A stretch of DNA of 64,000 bases, from the NCBI GenBank assembly GCA_947561395.2, contig OX387184.1, positions 24,418,766 through 24,482,765 on the forward strand, read 5' to 3'. How positions within the stretch are numbered: position 1 is the first letter of the stretch; the number at the start of each line of letters is the position of its first letter. The stretch comes from Buxus sempervirens. Taxonomy: Eukaryota; Streptophyta; Magnoliopsida; Buxales; Buxaceae. Under the pieces are notes generated by a model. It saw only the letters and a program-made list of their open reading frames with translations, searched no databases and was not told the DNA's origin. The translations under genes and the position numbers were made by a program. Below are positions 32,141-45,669 of this stretch, one piece after another.

Positions 32141-32956
32141 CCCCCAAATTTCCTATGCTAGAACCCCAGAAAAGCCCTAAATTTCCTATACCCAAACCTT
32201 CGGGTGTTGCTATTTGGGAAAAGTTTTCCTGAGGAGAAGAAGACGAATTGGAAATGGTGGAGTTATTGGACTTTTCAGATCAGCCCAATATTTGTTGAAT
32301 TTGGATCTGTCTAGAAGAGTTGATCTCAATCAAGCTTTCGATTTCTGCCCAAAGAAATCGCTCGAGGGGTGACGACATTCTGCAGGAGTTGATAGCATCA
32401 AACCATCTCAACTCTCTGATATGTATTCAACCCTTTCTTTGGTAAGTCCGATTTCATGATATTGCCAACTTCAAAGGGAGAGGAAAATTGCGAAAAGGGG
32501 GATAAAGAGCAGAAAATTGCGAAAAGTTTGTTTTCCAATAGATTGGGTGGTTTTAATCGCTCCATCAAGTAAATTTTGTGTCGGATTTTTGTGATGAAAT
32601 ACCATGAATCAGGCTATACACTCACTTTTATGAGATACAATTGTATTATGAAATCATTTTGGGTTTTCAATAGTCTTCTCATTTTTTCCCAAAGTTTCAA
32701 ACGGAATTGCTGTTTCCCATTATTCAGATTTCTCTTGACAGGATTATGTGATTTGTTGAGAATTACTCACAGACAATCCCATTTGTCCCTTTAGATAGAT
32801 GTGCTTTTGGTCTTCGTGTTCAGCTTGCTTCCTTCTTTCGTTTTTTTTTTTTTTTTTTAAGATTTATTTTATTATAAGATGCATCGATTGGAGCACTTCA
32901 TTATGATTTATTTTATTCCGGTTCATTTGGCAACGAAAGAAAGACTTTCTTACGGG

Positions 32957-33225
32957 AGTTTCTTATGCAGCAAGTTTTGACCTGCTGCTGTAGTCTGACT
33001 GAGCACATGGAAAAAATGGAAGCAAGTTTCTTATGCAGCAAGTTTTGACCTGCTGCTGCAGTCTGACTGAGCACATGGAAAAAATGGAAGCAAGTTTCTT
33101 ATGCAACAAGTCTTTACCTGCCGAAGGCTGACCGAGCACATGGAAAAATAGAAGCAAGTTTCTTATGTAGCAAGTTTTGACCTCTGAAGGCTGATTGAGC
33201 ACATGGAAAAATACAAGCAAGTGAA
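32957..33225 (+). repeat. Four-copy tandem repeat, 64-68 bp unit
   Basis: CAAGTTTTGACCT or a close variant recurs at 32971, 33039, 33107 and 33171, each followed by a GCTGACTGAGCACATGGAAA-like phrase and preceded by AAGCAAGTTTCTTATG. The first two units are nearly identical, the later two shorter and more diverged. Confidence 0.85.
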
Positions 33226-36200
33226 GCAGGCAAGCGTATTGGTGTGCCAATCCTTCAAATGTAGCTGAGCCACGTGTTCTGTTGACGATCACCATCTCTA
33301 ACATCCAGAAGAATCGCTCCGCCGGCTCTTTTGTCCAACAATAAGGACCACTGGTTTGGATGAACACCGACTATCTTAATCGTTTCATCGAAGAAGAAGC
33401 CTCTTTTTTCTTCGTGCAGCGTCTCTTTTTGAGCTTGATCGAAGCGTTTGTCCTTATTTGGTTGAGGTTATTCACCTGCATTAGACGTGCTAAATCAGTT
33501 CATCGAAGGCTCTGTGTTTATTTGGCTGAGGTTAGTCACCTTTGTTAGAGGTGCTAAATCAATGGCTGTGCTTCTGTTATTTGGTTATTCTCTGTTGTAT
33601 TCGGGTTATTCGGCATCGTCTCCTTTCTGTAACTTCCGAGTAGGAAGATGTATCTCTTTTGTATAATTGGAATATAAATGGTTCAATGACGTCTTTCATC
33701 TTGCTTTGTTTCTTATACGATGTGCAAAATGGTGTTACTTTGTCCGTTTTATTTATCTACTGTATTCGAGAGAGGGCTCCAAATCTATCTAATGGTACGA
33801 TATGTTCGGTTTCTAATTTGAGCAGGGTACCAACGACTCCCTTGCTATTGGTCTCTTTAATATTGGTTTTTTTCCATGTTATGTTCTCCACACAGCGATA
33901 ACACAGAAGCTTTAAAGATGAAACTGCCTCATGTATTATTTCGGGCTTCTTTATCTTTCATTATGACATCACTACACTGATATTGGTCTCCTTCATATTG
34001 GTTTTGCCTCCTGTATTATTTGGAGCTTCTTTATCTATCATTATGACATCACTACACTGATATTGGTCTCTTTCATATCGGTTTTTTCGATCTTATGTTC
34101 TCCGCACAAACAATGACAGGGAAGCATTAAAGATGAAACTGATGTATTATTTGCGGCTTCTTTTAATTCTCCGATTTAGAATATCTTTATCATAAGTTGT
34201 GTTTTACTAATGATGTTGCACATTTGCCTGCATTATTATTGCCTAGATGCTATTTTTGCCTAGATGTTATTTCTTTCTTTGTCGTTATTATTACTTTGTC
34301 TCTGTTATATCTACTGCATTTAATTTTGTTGCTCAGTTCAATGGTTATATTTATTATATTTTAGTCTTTTGTCTCCATTATTATTGTTGTTATTAATGAT
34401 ATGTTTATATGATTAGTCATACTCCATGTGTTTAATTTGATTAGAACATAATTTTATTCATATAAATGTTTAAGTATAGCATGTGGAAGTTTCTCTTTTC
34501 ATTCATCTTATAACGTGGTCCTTTGCTTAATTCAAGTGTTCAATTCGCCCCATTATGGCTTTCTCCTTGCATTGTTTTTGCACTTATTTATAGCTTCCAT
34601 GAGCTTTACTTCATTCTAACTCTATTTGATTCTTATCCCATTTCATTTTTCTACCGGGTCTTCCACAACTGTTTCAAGGAGCTCCTGATCTGTTTATATC
34701 AACGCAATGCTTACATCTACACTCACTCACACTTTTGAAGTTTATTCCTCATATGACTAATCAAGATACTTATATAATTATTCTGACATTTATGTAACTA
34801 TATCACATCTATGACACCATCTTTACTTTAAAGTTCTTGCCAAATAAAATCACTTCTCAAAAAAACTTCCTTTCCTTAAAATAAGACACTAAACACTTTT
34901 AAAAAGTAACAACCAACATCTTTACGAGTTGGTTTATTTTTTATATTAAAAGAAGTCTTAAAATGAAAAACTACTAACATTTATTTATTATCAAAGTATG
35001 TTTATTACATTTTAGTAATTTCTCTGTATTATTATTGTTGTTATTATTGATGTGTTTATATGATTAGTTCATCATTATTGTCTTTGTTATTTTTCTCTCT
35101 TTGTTATTATTGTTCGGCCTGATTTTTTTGCCCCCCTCATTATCATTATTTCTCTCTTTGTCCTTAACATTACTTGATCTCTATTATACCTACTACGTTT
35201 ATTTTTTGTTTATCAACTCAATTGTTATATTTATTACATTTTGGTATTTTGCCTGCACTATTATTGTTGGTATTATTCATATGTTTATATGATTAGTCAC
35301 TGTACTTCATGCATTTCGTTTCATTAAAACATGGTTTCAGTTATATTAGAATTATATTACATTTAGTTCACAAAAAAGTTCCTTTTTTCACAAATAACAG
35401 AACATCCTATTGGATTTATTTTTGTGATATTTATTATTATTATTATTTTTAATTACTGTAATTATTGTTATTTTTTTCCTTCGTTATTATTTTCATGCCC
35501 ATTATTGCTTTTTTGGTTTGTTATTATTGTCATTATTCTTATTGTTTCGATTTAATTTCTATTTTGGATAAATAAGACTCAATCATTTTTGTCTATGCTT
35601 TAGGTGCTATTCATTATTCAACAGTTCATTTAGACTCTTTGTCGTTCAGTGACACTAACTTTTCTTGGTTATCTACCTCTACAATATTGTGTCAACTGGT
35701 GACAGGTTAGTTCCTTTCAACCTTCATTGTTAATTTTTCCAACATAATCATTTTTTTTGGTTATTCACTTCAATGGTTATATCTATTGTCTTCATTTTTT
35801 GTCCATGTGACTATTCCTATATATATATATATATATATATATTAATTATAATTGATGTTACCCGCACTATTATCATTATAATTGTAATTTCCATCTTCAT
35901 TATTATTGTTATTATTATTGTTATCATTTTTTCCCATGCTTTTTCTTTCCATTATTATTTTTCTCTGCCATATTACCATTATTTCTCTCTTCATTCTCAT
36001 TATCAATTCATCTCTGTTATATCTGCTGCATTTACTTTTTTTGCCAAATGCAATTTGTCAATATAATCTAGATTTACTTTGTCTCCATTATTATTGTCAT
36101 TATTTTGATTTCTTACTTTTTACGCATTTATTTCGTCTCTATTATATCTCCTTCATGTGTTTACTTTCATTACAACATTATTTTATTCACATAAGTGTTG

Positions 36201-36996
36201 CAGTATACCATGGTGTAAGTTTGTCCTTTCATTCATATTACTTTTTATCTAATAACGTTTCTATAAGACACGTAATTATAATTCTATGAAGTCTCAATTA
36301 ATTTCTTACTTATTAAATGACCAATACACTTTATTATTATTGGCAAGCAAAATCTCCAACAGTACATTAATCTATTATGAAAGTATCATTTTTACATGAC
36401 GCTGATAATGTAAATTTTTTTTTTTAATATAAAGCAACAATATTTCAAACAAAACATAACTTTTTTAAAAATACATAAACTATATGCAATACATTTCAAA
36501 ATAAAATTAACAAAGCGTGCATAACTTGAATAAAAGCAACTATATATATTTTTTTCCTAAACTTATTCCCACAAAATATTATATGAGCAAAATCTTGAAT
36601 ATCTTTCTTCATACATAAAATATGTTGGCATCTTACATATAGGTAATTATATTCTTTGAAATTTCCAATTTCTAAGTCTTTCCTAAAATCGTAAGTTGTG
36701 CTATACCTCTTTACCATCTTCCTTTAGCGCTTAGTTTTTCTTTTTTTTTTTTAGTCAAAATTACCTTAAATTTCAACAAACAAGTTATAATCATACTTAT
36801 GTTTCACTCAATCATTTTCCTTCCCGATTTTCAAGCAAGTAGATAGAAACACAAATACCTCACATTTGAATAGCACTCTATTCTATTATCTCAATTGAAA
36901 CATTAGTAAGTAAAGTCTTAAATCTTATGAAAATAACATTGCTATCAGTAATTACCACACTGAACCAACTTTTGTTATCGATAACTTCATGTATAG
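33226..36996 (+). other. Helitron 5' non-coding region, T-rich with degenerate repeats
   Basis: No gene recognised. From about 34240 to 36240 the text is full of TTATTATTGTT, and a longer phrase (TATTATTG-TTGTTATTA, then ATGTTTATATGATTAGT) recurs near 34380, 35026 and 35258; a phrase TGATATTGGTCTC follows ATGACATCACTACAC twice, at about 33965 and 34045. Short frames here are low-complexity and not credible as genes. It may hold the promoter and untranslated exons of the Rep gene. Confidence 0.5.
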
Positions 36997-37297
36997 GTAC
37001 ACAAAATATAAACATGAACTCTACAAACAACTTACCTCGACATCGTAGAAGACAAATTCTACGACAAAGGGCAACCAATCCGAACATAAGATCTTCTACA
37101 AGTAAGTCTATTTAACTTTATGAATCCTTCTTCTCACATTCCTTCCTTATTTTGCTCTTTGTTCAATTCATACCTAGGTATTCAAAATACAAATGTAACT
37201 TCTAGCCATAACTTGGCTCGAAATCATAGAATGCAAGTTATCCACGAGAGGAGAAACAGTACAAATACTGGATTTCCTACAGTTTCTCTATCTACAA
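36997..37297 (+). CDS. Two duplicated short exons in frame upstream of the Helitron Rep frame
   Basis: Exon-like blocks 36997-37101 and 37178-37297 each follow an acceptor (TATAG, CCTAG), begin GTA-x-x-CAAAATA-x-AA and end CTACAA before GTAAGT. Their products resemble each other (NINMNSTNNLPRHRRRQI and NTNVTSSHNLARNHRMQV). Splicing 37101 to 37178 and 37297 to 37389 keeps one open frame into the Rep protein; starting at the ATG at 37014 this would add 70 basic residues. Whether these exons are used is not known from sequence alone. Confidence 0.5.
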
Positions 37298-37390
37298 GTA
37301 AGTTTATTCAAACTTATAATAATATTTTACTTTATCTTTTTCGAACTTTTTTAATCGACCAATTTCTATGTCGGTGTTGAAAATGCAGCC

Positions 37391-40300
37391 ATGAATCCCA
37401 GACGTAGGAGAAGATTCACTGCACGTTTAGACTTTGGCCAACCACAACACACTTGCCCAAAATGTGGGGCCAAAATGTGGATTCATGAACGATCATCACA
37501 AAGTAGAATAACAAATCCTGAGTTTCTTCTCTGCTGTCAAAATGGCAAAGTAGATTTGCCATTATTATTAGAGACACCTCCACTGTTGCAAGAATTGTAT
37601 GATGGCAGGCATGATATTGGACGATCAAAGTTCAAAGATTTGATTCGCGTCTACAATTCAATGTTCTCCTTCACTTCTATGGGTGGGAAAATTGATTATA
37701 ACTTACTTAATGGCAGAGGTCCTTACACTTTTCGAATCAGTGGAGAAAATTATCATAACATTGGATCACTTCTACCCACTCCTGAATCTTCTCCAAAATT
37801 TGCTCAGCTCTACATCTATGACACTGAAAATGAAATTCGAAACCGGATATCATCGGTTCGTCACAACATCTCCACAACAGAAGTAAATCCTTCCGTTGTA
37901 CAAACCTTAAAGGAAATGCTTGACAACACCAATCCTTATGTTAGCATTTATCGAAAAGCTCGCGACTTCTTCAGTATTAACAATATTGTCAATTTACAAA
38001 TCAGAATATTAGAAAATAGAGGGGAAAATTGGAGACAATACATCCGTCCATCAAGCAATGAAGTTGCAGCTCTAATGGTTGGAGATGGTTTCGAAGATTG
38101 CAACCATCGTGACATTGTCGTTTCAACAGTTGACCATTCTTTGCGTAGAATTAATGAAACACATCCAAGCTACATGCCACTGCAATATCCTTTACTGTTT
38201 CCATATGGCGAAGATGGATGGCGAATAGGTATAACTTGCAGACGAAGAAGTCCTCATCCTAATTCTGCCAGAGATACTGTTTCAATAAGAGAATTTTATG
38301 CATTTCGAATTCAATACCGGTCAATTGAAGGCAAAACTATCTTGCAAGGTGGACGCCTTTTTCAACAATTTGTAGTTGATGCTTATGCTGCAATAGAAGA
38401 AAACCGTCTAAGATGGATAAGAAATAATCAAAAGCAATTGCGTTCTGAACTTTATCAAGGATTACATGATGCTGTAACAGCTGGAGATAATTTAGCTACT
38501 GCAGTTGGCAAACGATTTATTCTTCCATCTTCGTTCACTGGTGGTCCACGAAACATGATCCAGCATTATCAAGATGCAATTGCAATCTGTAGATGGGCCG
38601 GCTCTCCAGACCTTTTCATTACATTTACATGTAATCCAAAATGGATCGAAATTGAGCACGGCATACATCTTATAAATGGTCAAAGACCAGAAGACAGACC
38701 GGACATAATTGCTCGAGTTTTTAAAATGAAGTTAAAACAACTGCTACATGATGTTAAAGAAACAAAAATATTTGGAAAAATAATAGCAGGTAAATATTTC
38801 TTTATACAACTCATTTCTCCTATATGAAATCGAAATTACTTTATTTAAACCTAACTACAACACACAAATTTTCTTGCAGACCTTTATGTTGTAGAATTTC
38901 AAAAGCGTGGGCTACCTCATGTTCACATGCTATTCACTTTGTCAACAGATGATAAGCCTACATCAATTGAAGACATTGACAAAATAGTCAGTGCAGAACT
39001 TCCTGATATAGAGATTGATCCATTAGCATATGAAACAATAAGCAAGTGCATGATACATGGACCTTGTGGTGCAATAAATCCTTTTGCACCATGCATGATT
39101 GATAACAAATGTTCAAAAGGATATCCGAAACAATTTTCCAATGAAACAACAATTGGACCTAATGGATTTCCCATTTATCGGCGCCGAAATGATGGCAAAA
39201 CAGTCATGATTAATGGTATTCATTTAGACAACCGATGGGTTATTCCTTATAACATTGAATTGTTGACACGTTACGATAGTCACATAAATGTCGAGATTGT
39301 TGGTTGTCCAACAATGACAAAGTATTTATTTAAGTATATTCACAAAGGTCCTGATAGAGCAACTGTTGTGATAGAAAATGACAATGTCACACAGAATATC
39401 ACAGAAGGCCAACAATTTGATCATGTTGATGAAATCAAAAAATATCTAGATTGTCGTTATATATCAGCGTCAGAAGCATGTTGGCGCATTTTTGAATTTG
39501 ATTTACATCAAAGACATCCAGCTGTTGAAAGACTAGAATATCATTTGGAAAATCAGCAAGTCGTAGTCTTTAGCGACACTGATGATCTCCATCATGTCCT
39601 ATCAAGACAAAATATTCAAAAAACCATGTTCACTCAATGGTTTGAAGCAAATAGAGTATACTCAGATGCTCGAAATTTTACATATGTTGAATTTCCAAGG
39701 TCTTGGGTTTGGAATAGAAAAAATAAAGAATGGACAAGACGACAATCTTATGATACAATAGGAAGATTATATTTCGCTCACCCAGCATCTGGTGAACGAT
39801 ATTATTTGCGCATGCTGCTACACATTGTTCGTGGTGCTACTTCTTATAAGGATATACGAACAATCAATGGAGTTGAATATTCAACCTTCAAAGCTGCTTG
39901 CATTGCACTTGGCCTTCTTAATGATGATAATGAATGGAACGAAGCTCTTTCTGAAGCTAACACATGGGCATCTTCATATCAACTTCGTCATATGTTTGCA
40001 TCGATGCTCATGTTTTGTGAAATCTCCAATCCGCATGACTTGTGGAATACTCATTGGGAAAAATTTACAGACGATTTCCTCTTACAAGCAAGGCGCCAAA
40101 CACGTAACCCATCATTGAACCCCTCATCTGATGAGTTACGAAATCTTGCTTTGCATGAAATTGAAAAAATCTTGAATAAAAATGGAACATCATTGAAGGA
40201 TTTTCCTGGCATGCCATTGCCTATATTTGAAAGTAACATACTCCTTCAAAACAGGCTTATCCTTGAAGAATTGAATTACGATGCAGCACTATTAAATGAC

Positions 40301-41812
40301 CAATTTGACCAAATGCATCGGCAATTAAATCATGAGCAAAGATTGGTTTTTAATACCATTCTAAATGCATGTAACAACATGTCAGGCGGGTTATTCTTTT
40401 TGTATGGCAGTGGTGGAACAGGAAAAACATTTTTATGGAAGACAATCACTGCTAAATTACGAAGCGAAAGAAAAATTGTACTTACTGTTGCATCTTCTGG
40501 AATTGCTTCACTACTACTACCTGGTGGAAGAACAGCGCATTCCCGTTTTAAGATCCCGCTACAATTACATGAAGGATCAACTTGCGCGATCAGTCAACAA
40601 ACGCACTTGGCAGAGCTAATACGAAGAGCACATTTAATAATTTGGGATGAAGCACCAATGATGCATCGACATGCTTTTGAAGCTGTTGATCGAACACTGA
40701 AAGACTTGATGAAAGTAGTAAGCCAGCATGCAATAAACTTACCTTTTGGTGGAAAAGTTGTGCTTCTTGGAGGAGATTTTAGACAAATCTTACCAGTAAT
40801 ACAAAAAGGAGCAAGGGAAGAGATTGTTTCTTCTTCAATCCAAAAATCAAACATTTGGACACACTGCCAACTATTCCATTTAAGTATTAATATGCGCCTA
40901 TCTTCTGCTAATCTCTCCAATGAAAGGCGCTTAGAAATTGAAAATTTCACAAAATGGATACTTGATGTTGGAAATGGATCCATAGCTGGCCTTCCGTTAT
41001 CAACAAATGGGGAATCTGATTGGATTAAAATTCCGGATGATCTCTTAATCAAAGACGGAAGAACAAGTGTAGAATCACTAATTGCTCATGTTTATCCTGC
41101 TCTGCATCAAAGATACCATGAACCTTCGTACTTGCAGGAACGTGCAATCTTGGCACCAAAAAACGAAGATGTTGATGTCATAAATGATAAAATTCTTTCG
41201 ATCATCCCTGGAGATATTCAAAATTATTTCAGTGCTGACAACAGCAACCCTATTGAAGGTAATCCAATTCTTGAAGATAACATGTATCCCATGGAGTACC
41301 TAAATTCTTTAACCCTTAGTGGCATGCCAAAACATCATCTACAATTAAAGGTCGGTGCTCCTATCATATTACTACGAAATCTGAATCCTTCAATAGGCCT
41401 TTGTAATGGTACGCGCCTCATTGTTCAAAAGCTCCAACGGCGAGTTATTGAAGCAAAGCAAATAACAGGAGCAAATATAGGTGAAACCGTCTTAATCCCA
41501 AGGATTGTAACATCTTCATCAAATGTAGATTTGCCTTTTACCTTAAAGAGAAGACAGTTTCCTGTTCGCCTTGCTTTCGCCATGACAATCAACAAAAGTC
41601 AAGGACAAAGTTTCAAAAGTGTTCGCATATATTTACCAAATCCGGTATTCACACATGGTCAACTCTATGTTGCACTCTCACGTGTTACATCACGAGAAGG
41701 ATTAAAGATACTAATCATTAATAAGGACAAACCATATGGATACACAAGAAATGTGGTTTTCAAAGAAGCTCTTCAAGATATACAAAGTGAACAACCACTA
41801 TACCATTGCTGA
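37391..41812 (+). CDS. Helitron Rep-helicase (HUH endonuclease plus PIF1-type helicase)
   Basis: Exons 37391-38789 and 38880-41812 joined by a 90-bp GT-AG intron give 1442 residues from this start. Residues about 18-60 have a Cys-rich zinc-binding segment (CPKCGAKMW, LLCC). The Helitron-like N-terminal and Rep domain covers about 280-640: the HUH motif is GLPHVHMLF (His480, His482) and the two catalytic tyrosines are in KYLFKYIHKG (Tyr615 and Tyr619, three residues apart). The helicase has Walker A GSGGTGKT at 976-983, LIIWDEAPM (Walker B), GGDFRQILPV, and near the end LAFAMTINKSQGQS and YVALSRVTS, as in PIF1/RecD helicases. It would nick and unwind the element for rolling-circle transposition. 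No internal stops. The intron cuts just before the HUH motif. Confidence 0.95.
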
Positions 41813-42135
41813 TCAACTGCACCAAAACAAAACAGGTTAGAATACTTTAAGAATTCATCTTTCTATTTTTGAACCACTTGCAAGTACGTTTACTCTGCTT
41901 TACATACAGTTCTTTCATTTCATATCATATTCTCCGTACTTATATATAATTTTCTCTTTTATTACCTTGCTATTTCATTTACTTTGATTTACATAAGTCC
42001 AACAACACACGTATTTGTTTAATTTATCACTTGCTCATCACTGTTACACTAGCATTTCAACTTTTATCTTCCATCACTATAAAAAAAAAAACTTTTATCT
42101 GCCATGCTAACTTACTACTTTCTTGATTATATCAG
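41813..42135 (+). other. Spacer between Helitron genes
   Basis: AT-rich, no coding frame. It probably holds the Rep gene's 3' end and the promoter or an untranslated exon of the RPA-like gene, since an acceptor-like ATATCAG stands directly before the ATG at 42136. Confidence 0.5.
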
Positions 42136-44985
42136 ATGCCAACAATCCATGTCTACAACCCTAATTGGCGAATTTCAATTAAGATGCCAATAACACAGTT
42201 CAAGAAGTTAATTTCTCCCGATATCACAGAAATATTAAAAGAACAGTACGTACAATAATCCTACTCTTTTATATATATATATAGTCATTTGCTGCTGATT
42301 AATACATTTAAACTTTTCTAAATCCTACTTTCTTTATAAATTGCATTTACCATAAATTACAATTACAATTGACCTTCTATTTACTATAAATCACTTTTAC
42401 CATAAATTCCAAAAAACTTCGAACACATTAACACTTTCTACTTCCTCCACTTTCACTTCAATTTGCTTATTATTAGTATAATCATATCCTAACTTTTATT
42501 TCTTATATATGCAGGATGGCGCTACAGCCTTACACACCATTTCAGTATTTGCACCAGTACAGCCCATTTTGGAAAATCAAAGCTCAAGTCATTCGTCTTT
42601 TAAATGTTCATACATTTTGTAGAGAAAACTCAACAAATCAAGTTTGGAAGATCATCTTCATGGATCAAAATGTAAGTTCAACCATTTATACATTTCCATA
42701 TTACATTACACAACCATTTCTCACTAACTTTAATAATTGTCTTCTAGGGAGAACATATGCAAGGAATTCTATGGAATGAAGCAATTCAGAAGTTTCAACC
42801 ACAATTCGAAGAAGGAAAGATTTATAGCCTTTCAAATGTAAAAGTAATACCATCTGACAAAAAATTCAGAATTGTGGAAAATCAATTACAGCTTTTACTC
42901 ACCAATCAAACATCAATCGATGAGGTGCTTGACAGTCACCCAGAATTCCCATGCTTCAAATACAATTTCGTTCCATTGAATGAAATCAGACGCAGCTCCA
43001 ACTTGGAACGAAACTGTATAGGTACTATTCCCTCTTTTCATAATGCTTTCATTAAATATGAATATCAATTTAATATACAAAGCAACTGCTTGCAGACATA
43101 ATTGGAGTCGTCGTTTATGTATCCTCAATTTCCTCAACACGTTCACAATCATCTTCCAGTACCTTAAAGAGAGACGTGATACTCCTTGATAACAGGTAAA
43201 ACAAGATGTCATTCATTTTTTTTATTAAAACACTTCACCAATGATTAAACACATACTATTCTTTCATTTCAAATAAACTACAAATTTTATTTCTATTTTT
43301 TCATTACTACAGCATGTCTCCACGAGTTTTGACTTTGTGGAATAACTTTGCTACAAACGAAGGAGAACAGTTGCAACACACAATTCCACATAATGCAATT
43401 TTGCTTTGCTTCTCAGTTACAACAAACAATTTTCGAGGTACTAAACCCTCTTCTCAAATTCAACATTTAAAACATACAATAATAGTCACTAACTATTAAT
43501 AATTACCTTTGCAGGAATATCTGTCTCAACAACAAGAAATTCCAATCTCCTCATCAACCCAAACATAAATGAAGCAAATATTCTATCATCATGGTAATTC
43601 CAGTTCCTACACACTTTCAAAGTAAATATCATTAAAACTCTTCATAAAAATGCAATAATATATGAGTCATAAAATTTCAGGGTTTCTTCTGATCAGACTG
43701 CCATCAATTTCATCACATGGATTCAAAAACCATGTCTATCTGAACAATGGCATGTCATGTTCGCAAGGTCAAAAAAGATATCAACAATGGATCTTGACAA
43801 TCAATCGAACTTTCAATCACCTGAGGTACAAATTCATTTCTTTTACAAATATTACACATTCAGTACTACTTATACTAACAAATCTTACCTTTCATTTAGG
43901 TCTATTACTATCACATATTGGCTTACATAACAGAAATCAAAACAAATAAGCCATTGTGGTATGATGCATGCAAACACTGCAACAAAAAGGTCCAATTCTT
44001 AGAAGGAACATATCACTGTAACACATGCAACAACGACAATCCAGATCTTATCCTCAGGTAAATTCAAAATAAATTATACTACAATTTCATTTAAAATTGT
44101 ACAAACCTAAATAAATTATACTACAAGTCTATTTAAAATTGTACAGACCTTAACGTTCATAAACTCAATCTTTCAGGTACATCATTCGTATCGTTGTCAA
44201 AGACACATTCAAAGAGACAACTTTAACACTCTTTGACAAAGAAGCAGAATTCGTCCTTGGATCTCCTGCACAACAGTTAAAAGAACTATTAACAAAGGTT
44301 AGTTGCACAACCTCAACAAACAATTGCAATTATTACACCCATATTCATTCCATGCTAAACGTAAAACTTAAACAGGAGAATGGACTTTATTTATTGGAGA
44401 ATCACATCAGAACAACAATATGGAAGCCATACATATTTATCATCACACCTTCCACACTTGCTACCACATCCACTTCACAACACTCCTTTGTAGCATGTGG
44501 TGTTTTACAGCCAAATTGGTCATATGAATCTCTGCAACTTCTGAGACTTATCGACAGCTATCAACAACACCAAATGGTAAAACTCACTCTCACTCAATCA
44601 ACACTTTTCGATTATAAATCTTTCTACAATCAACATACCAATGTTTATACTTCACATTCAATTCAAGGTCGAAGGAGCTGTATCAGAAACAACACAACAA
44701 TCCATCCATGAAGAAGACAATTCACAACAGGTACAATTACTTATCCTTCTTCTTCTACTAAGGGATATTTTCTTTCTTTTAACTTTTTTCCTTACAAAAT
44801 AAATAAATATAGAGTAATTCAACATTGAAATACACTAACAACCTTTAAAAAATGTAAAAACTATTATACGATATCTCCAATTCTAGCTATTCATGTTTGC
44901 ATTGTGCCAAACATCATTGTTTCTTTTATACCTTGCTAACACCCTCAATCTACAGGGCCCACTTGAACACTCACTCAATGCATAG
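42136..44985 (+). CDS. RPA1-like single-strand DNA-binding protein of the Helitron, 12 exons
   Basis: Exons 42136-42245, 42515-42671, 42748-43021, 43096-43195, 43313-43437, 43515-43593, 43681-43825, 43900-44057, 44177-44297, 44376-44576, 44668-44730 and 44956-44985, all GT-AG and in phase, give 520 residues ending in TAG. Residues about 40-180 resemble RPA70 DNA-binding domain A (FWKIKAQVIRLLN, GILWNEAIQKFQPQFEEGK). Next comes domain B (DIIGVVVYVSSIS, RDVILLDNS, LTLWNNFA), and from about 330 domain C with the zinc ribbon CKHCNKKVQFLEGTYHCNTC. The usual N-terminal protein-interaction domain of host RPA1 is absent. Plant Helitrons commonly carry such a gene; it probably protects single strands during transposition. 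No frame breaks seen. Confidence 0.88.
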
Positions 44986-45669
44986 AGCCATAAGCAGTAT
45001 TGGTCCAAACTCTGTAAGTACACATTTCTTCCACTATAACATTGCCTCAACATCATATTACATATTTCAACTGCAACCTTCTGTTTGTCCTAGCTTTCAA
45101 ACAACGAAGCATCAACCCATAATGACTCACAATTTTTTCACTCCTTATCTATAAGTTTTATAATCTTTACTACATTCTCAGTATATTTCTTCCTTATCCT
45201 ATTTCATTCTTATTCCAGGTCTTCCACAATCGTTCCATGGAGCTCCCAATCTACTTATATGCTGTTTTTTCACATGTATATAACTAAATGGCATGTATAC
45301 TAACAGTTTTTTACATGTATATACTGTTTTTTGGCATGTATATGCTGTTTTTTGACATGTACATAACTAAATGCCATGTATACTTACAGTTTTTTGACAT
45401 GTATATACTGTTTTTTGGAATGTATATACTGTTTTTTGACATGAATACTTATAGTTTTTTCCACTATCTCCCTACGATGAGCATGCTCCAAACAATATGT
45501 AAGAGTACATCTAAGTTACAAGAGCATGATTTACTTGATAGCACATGCATAGAGTTGCTTATAATTTCGAAATTATTTAAATACATAAACTGACCAAAAA
45601 ATCAGATTTGCAATGTTGAACGGGCTTCTTGCTACAAATAACCAGGTCCAACTCTACCTTATAAACAAT
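44986..45669 (+). repeat. Helitron 3' region with ACATGTATATACTGTTTTTT tandem repeats
   Basis: Between about 45265 and 45460 the phrase TGTTTTTTGACATGTATA recurs about eight times at irregular 20-44 bp steps with single-base variation. No coding frame. It lies 200-400 bp inside the 3' terminus. Confidence 0.7.

Noticed and set aside
31681-32232. Frames of 129-155 residues rich in Arg/Glu or Ser/Pro.
   Set aside because: Pyrimidine-rich duplicated leader-like sequence read in several frames; low complexity and duplicated with the DNA.
32963-33367. Minus-strand frame of 134 residues over the four-copy tandem repeat.
   Set aside because: The repeated peptide simply mirrors the DNA repeat; no domain.
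35773-36289. Ile/Phe/His-rich frames of about 100-127 residues.
   Set aside because: Translations of TTATTATT low-complexity DNA in the Helitron 5' region.
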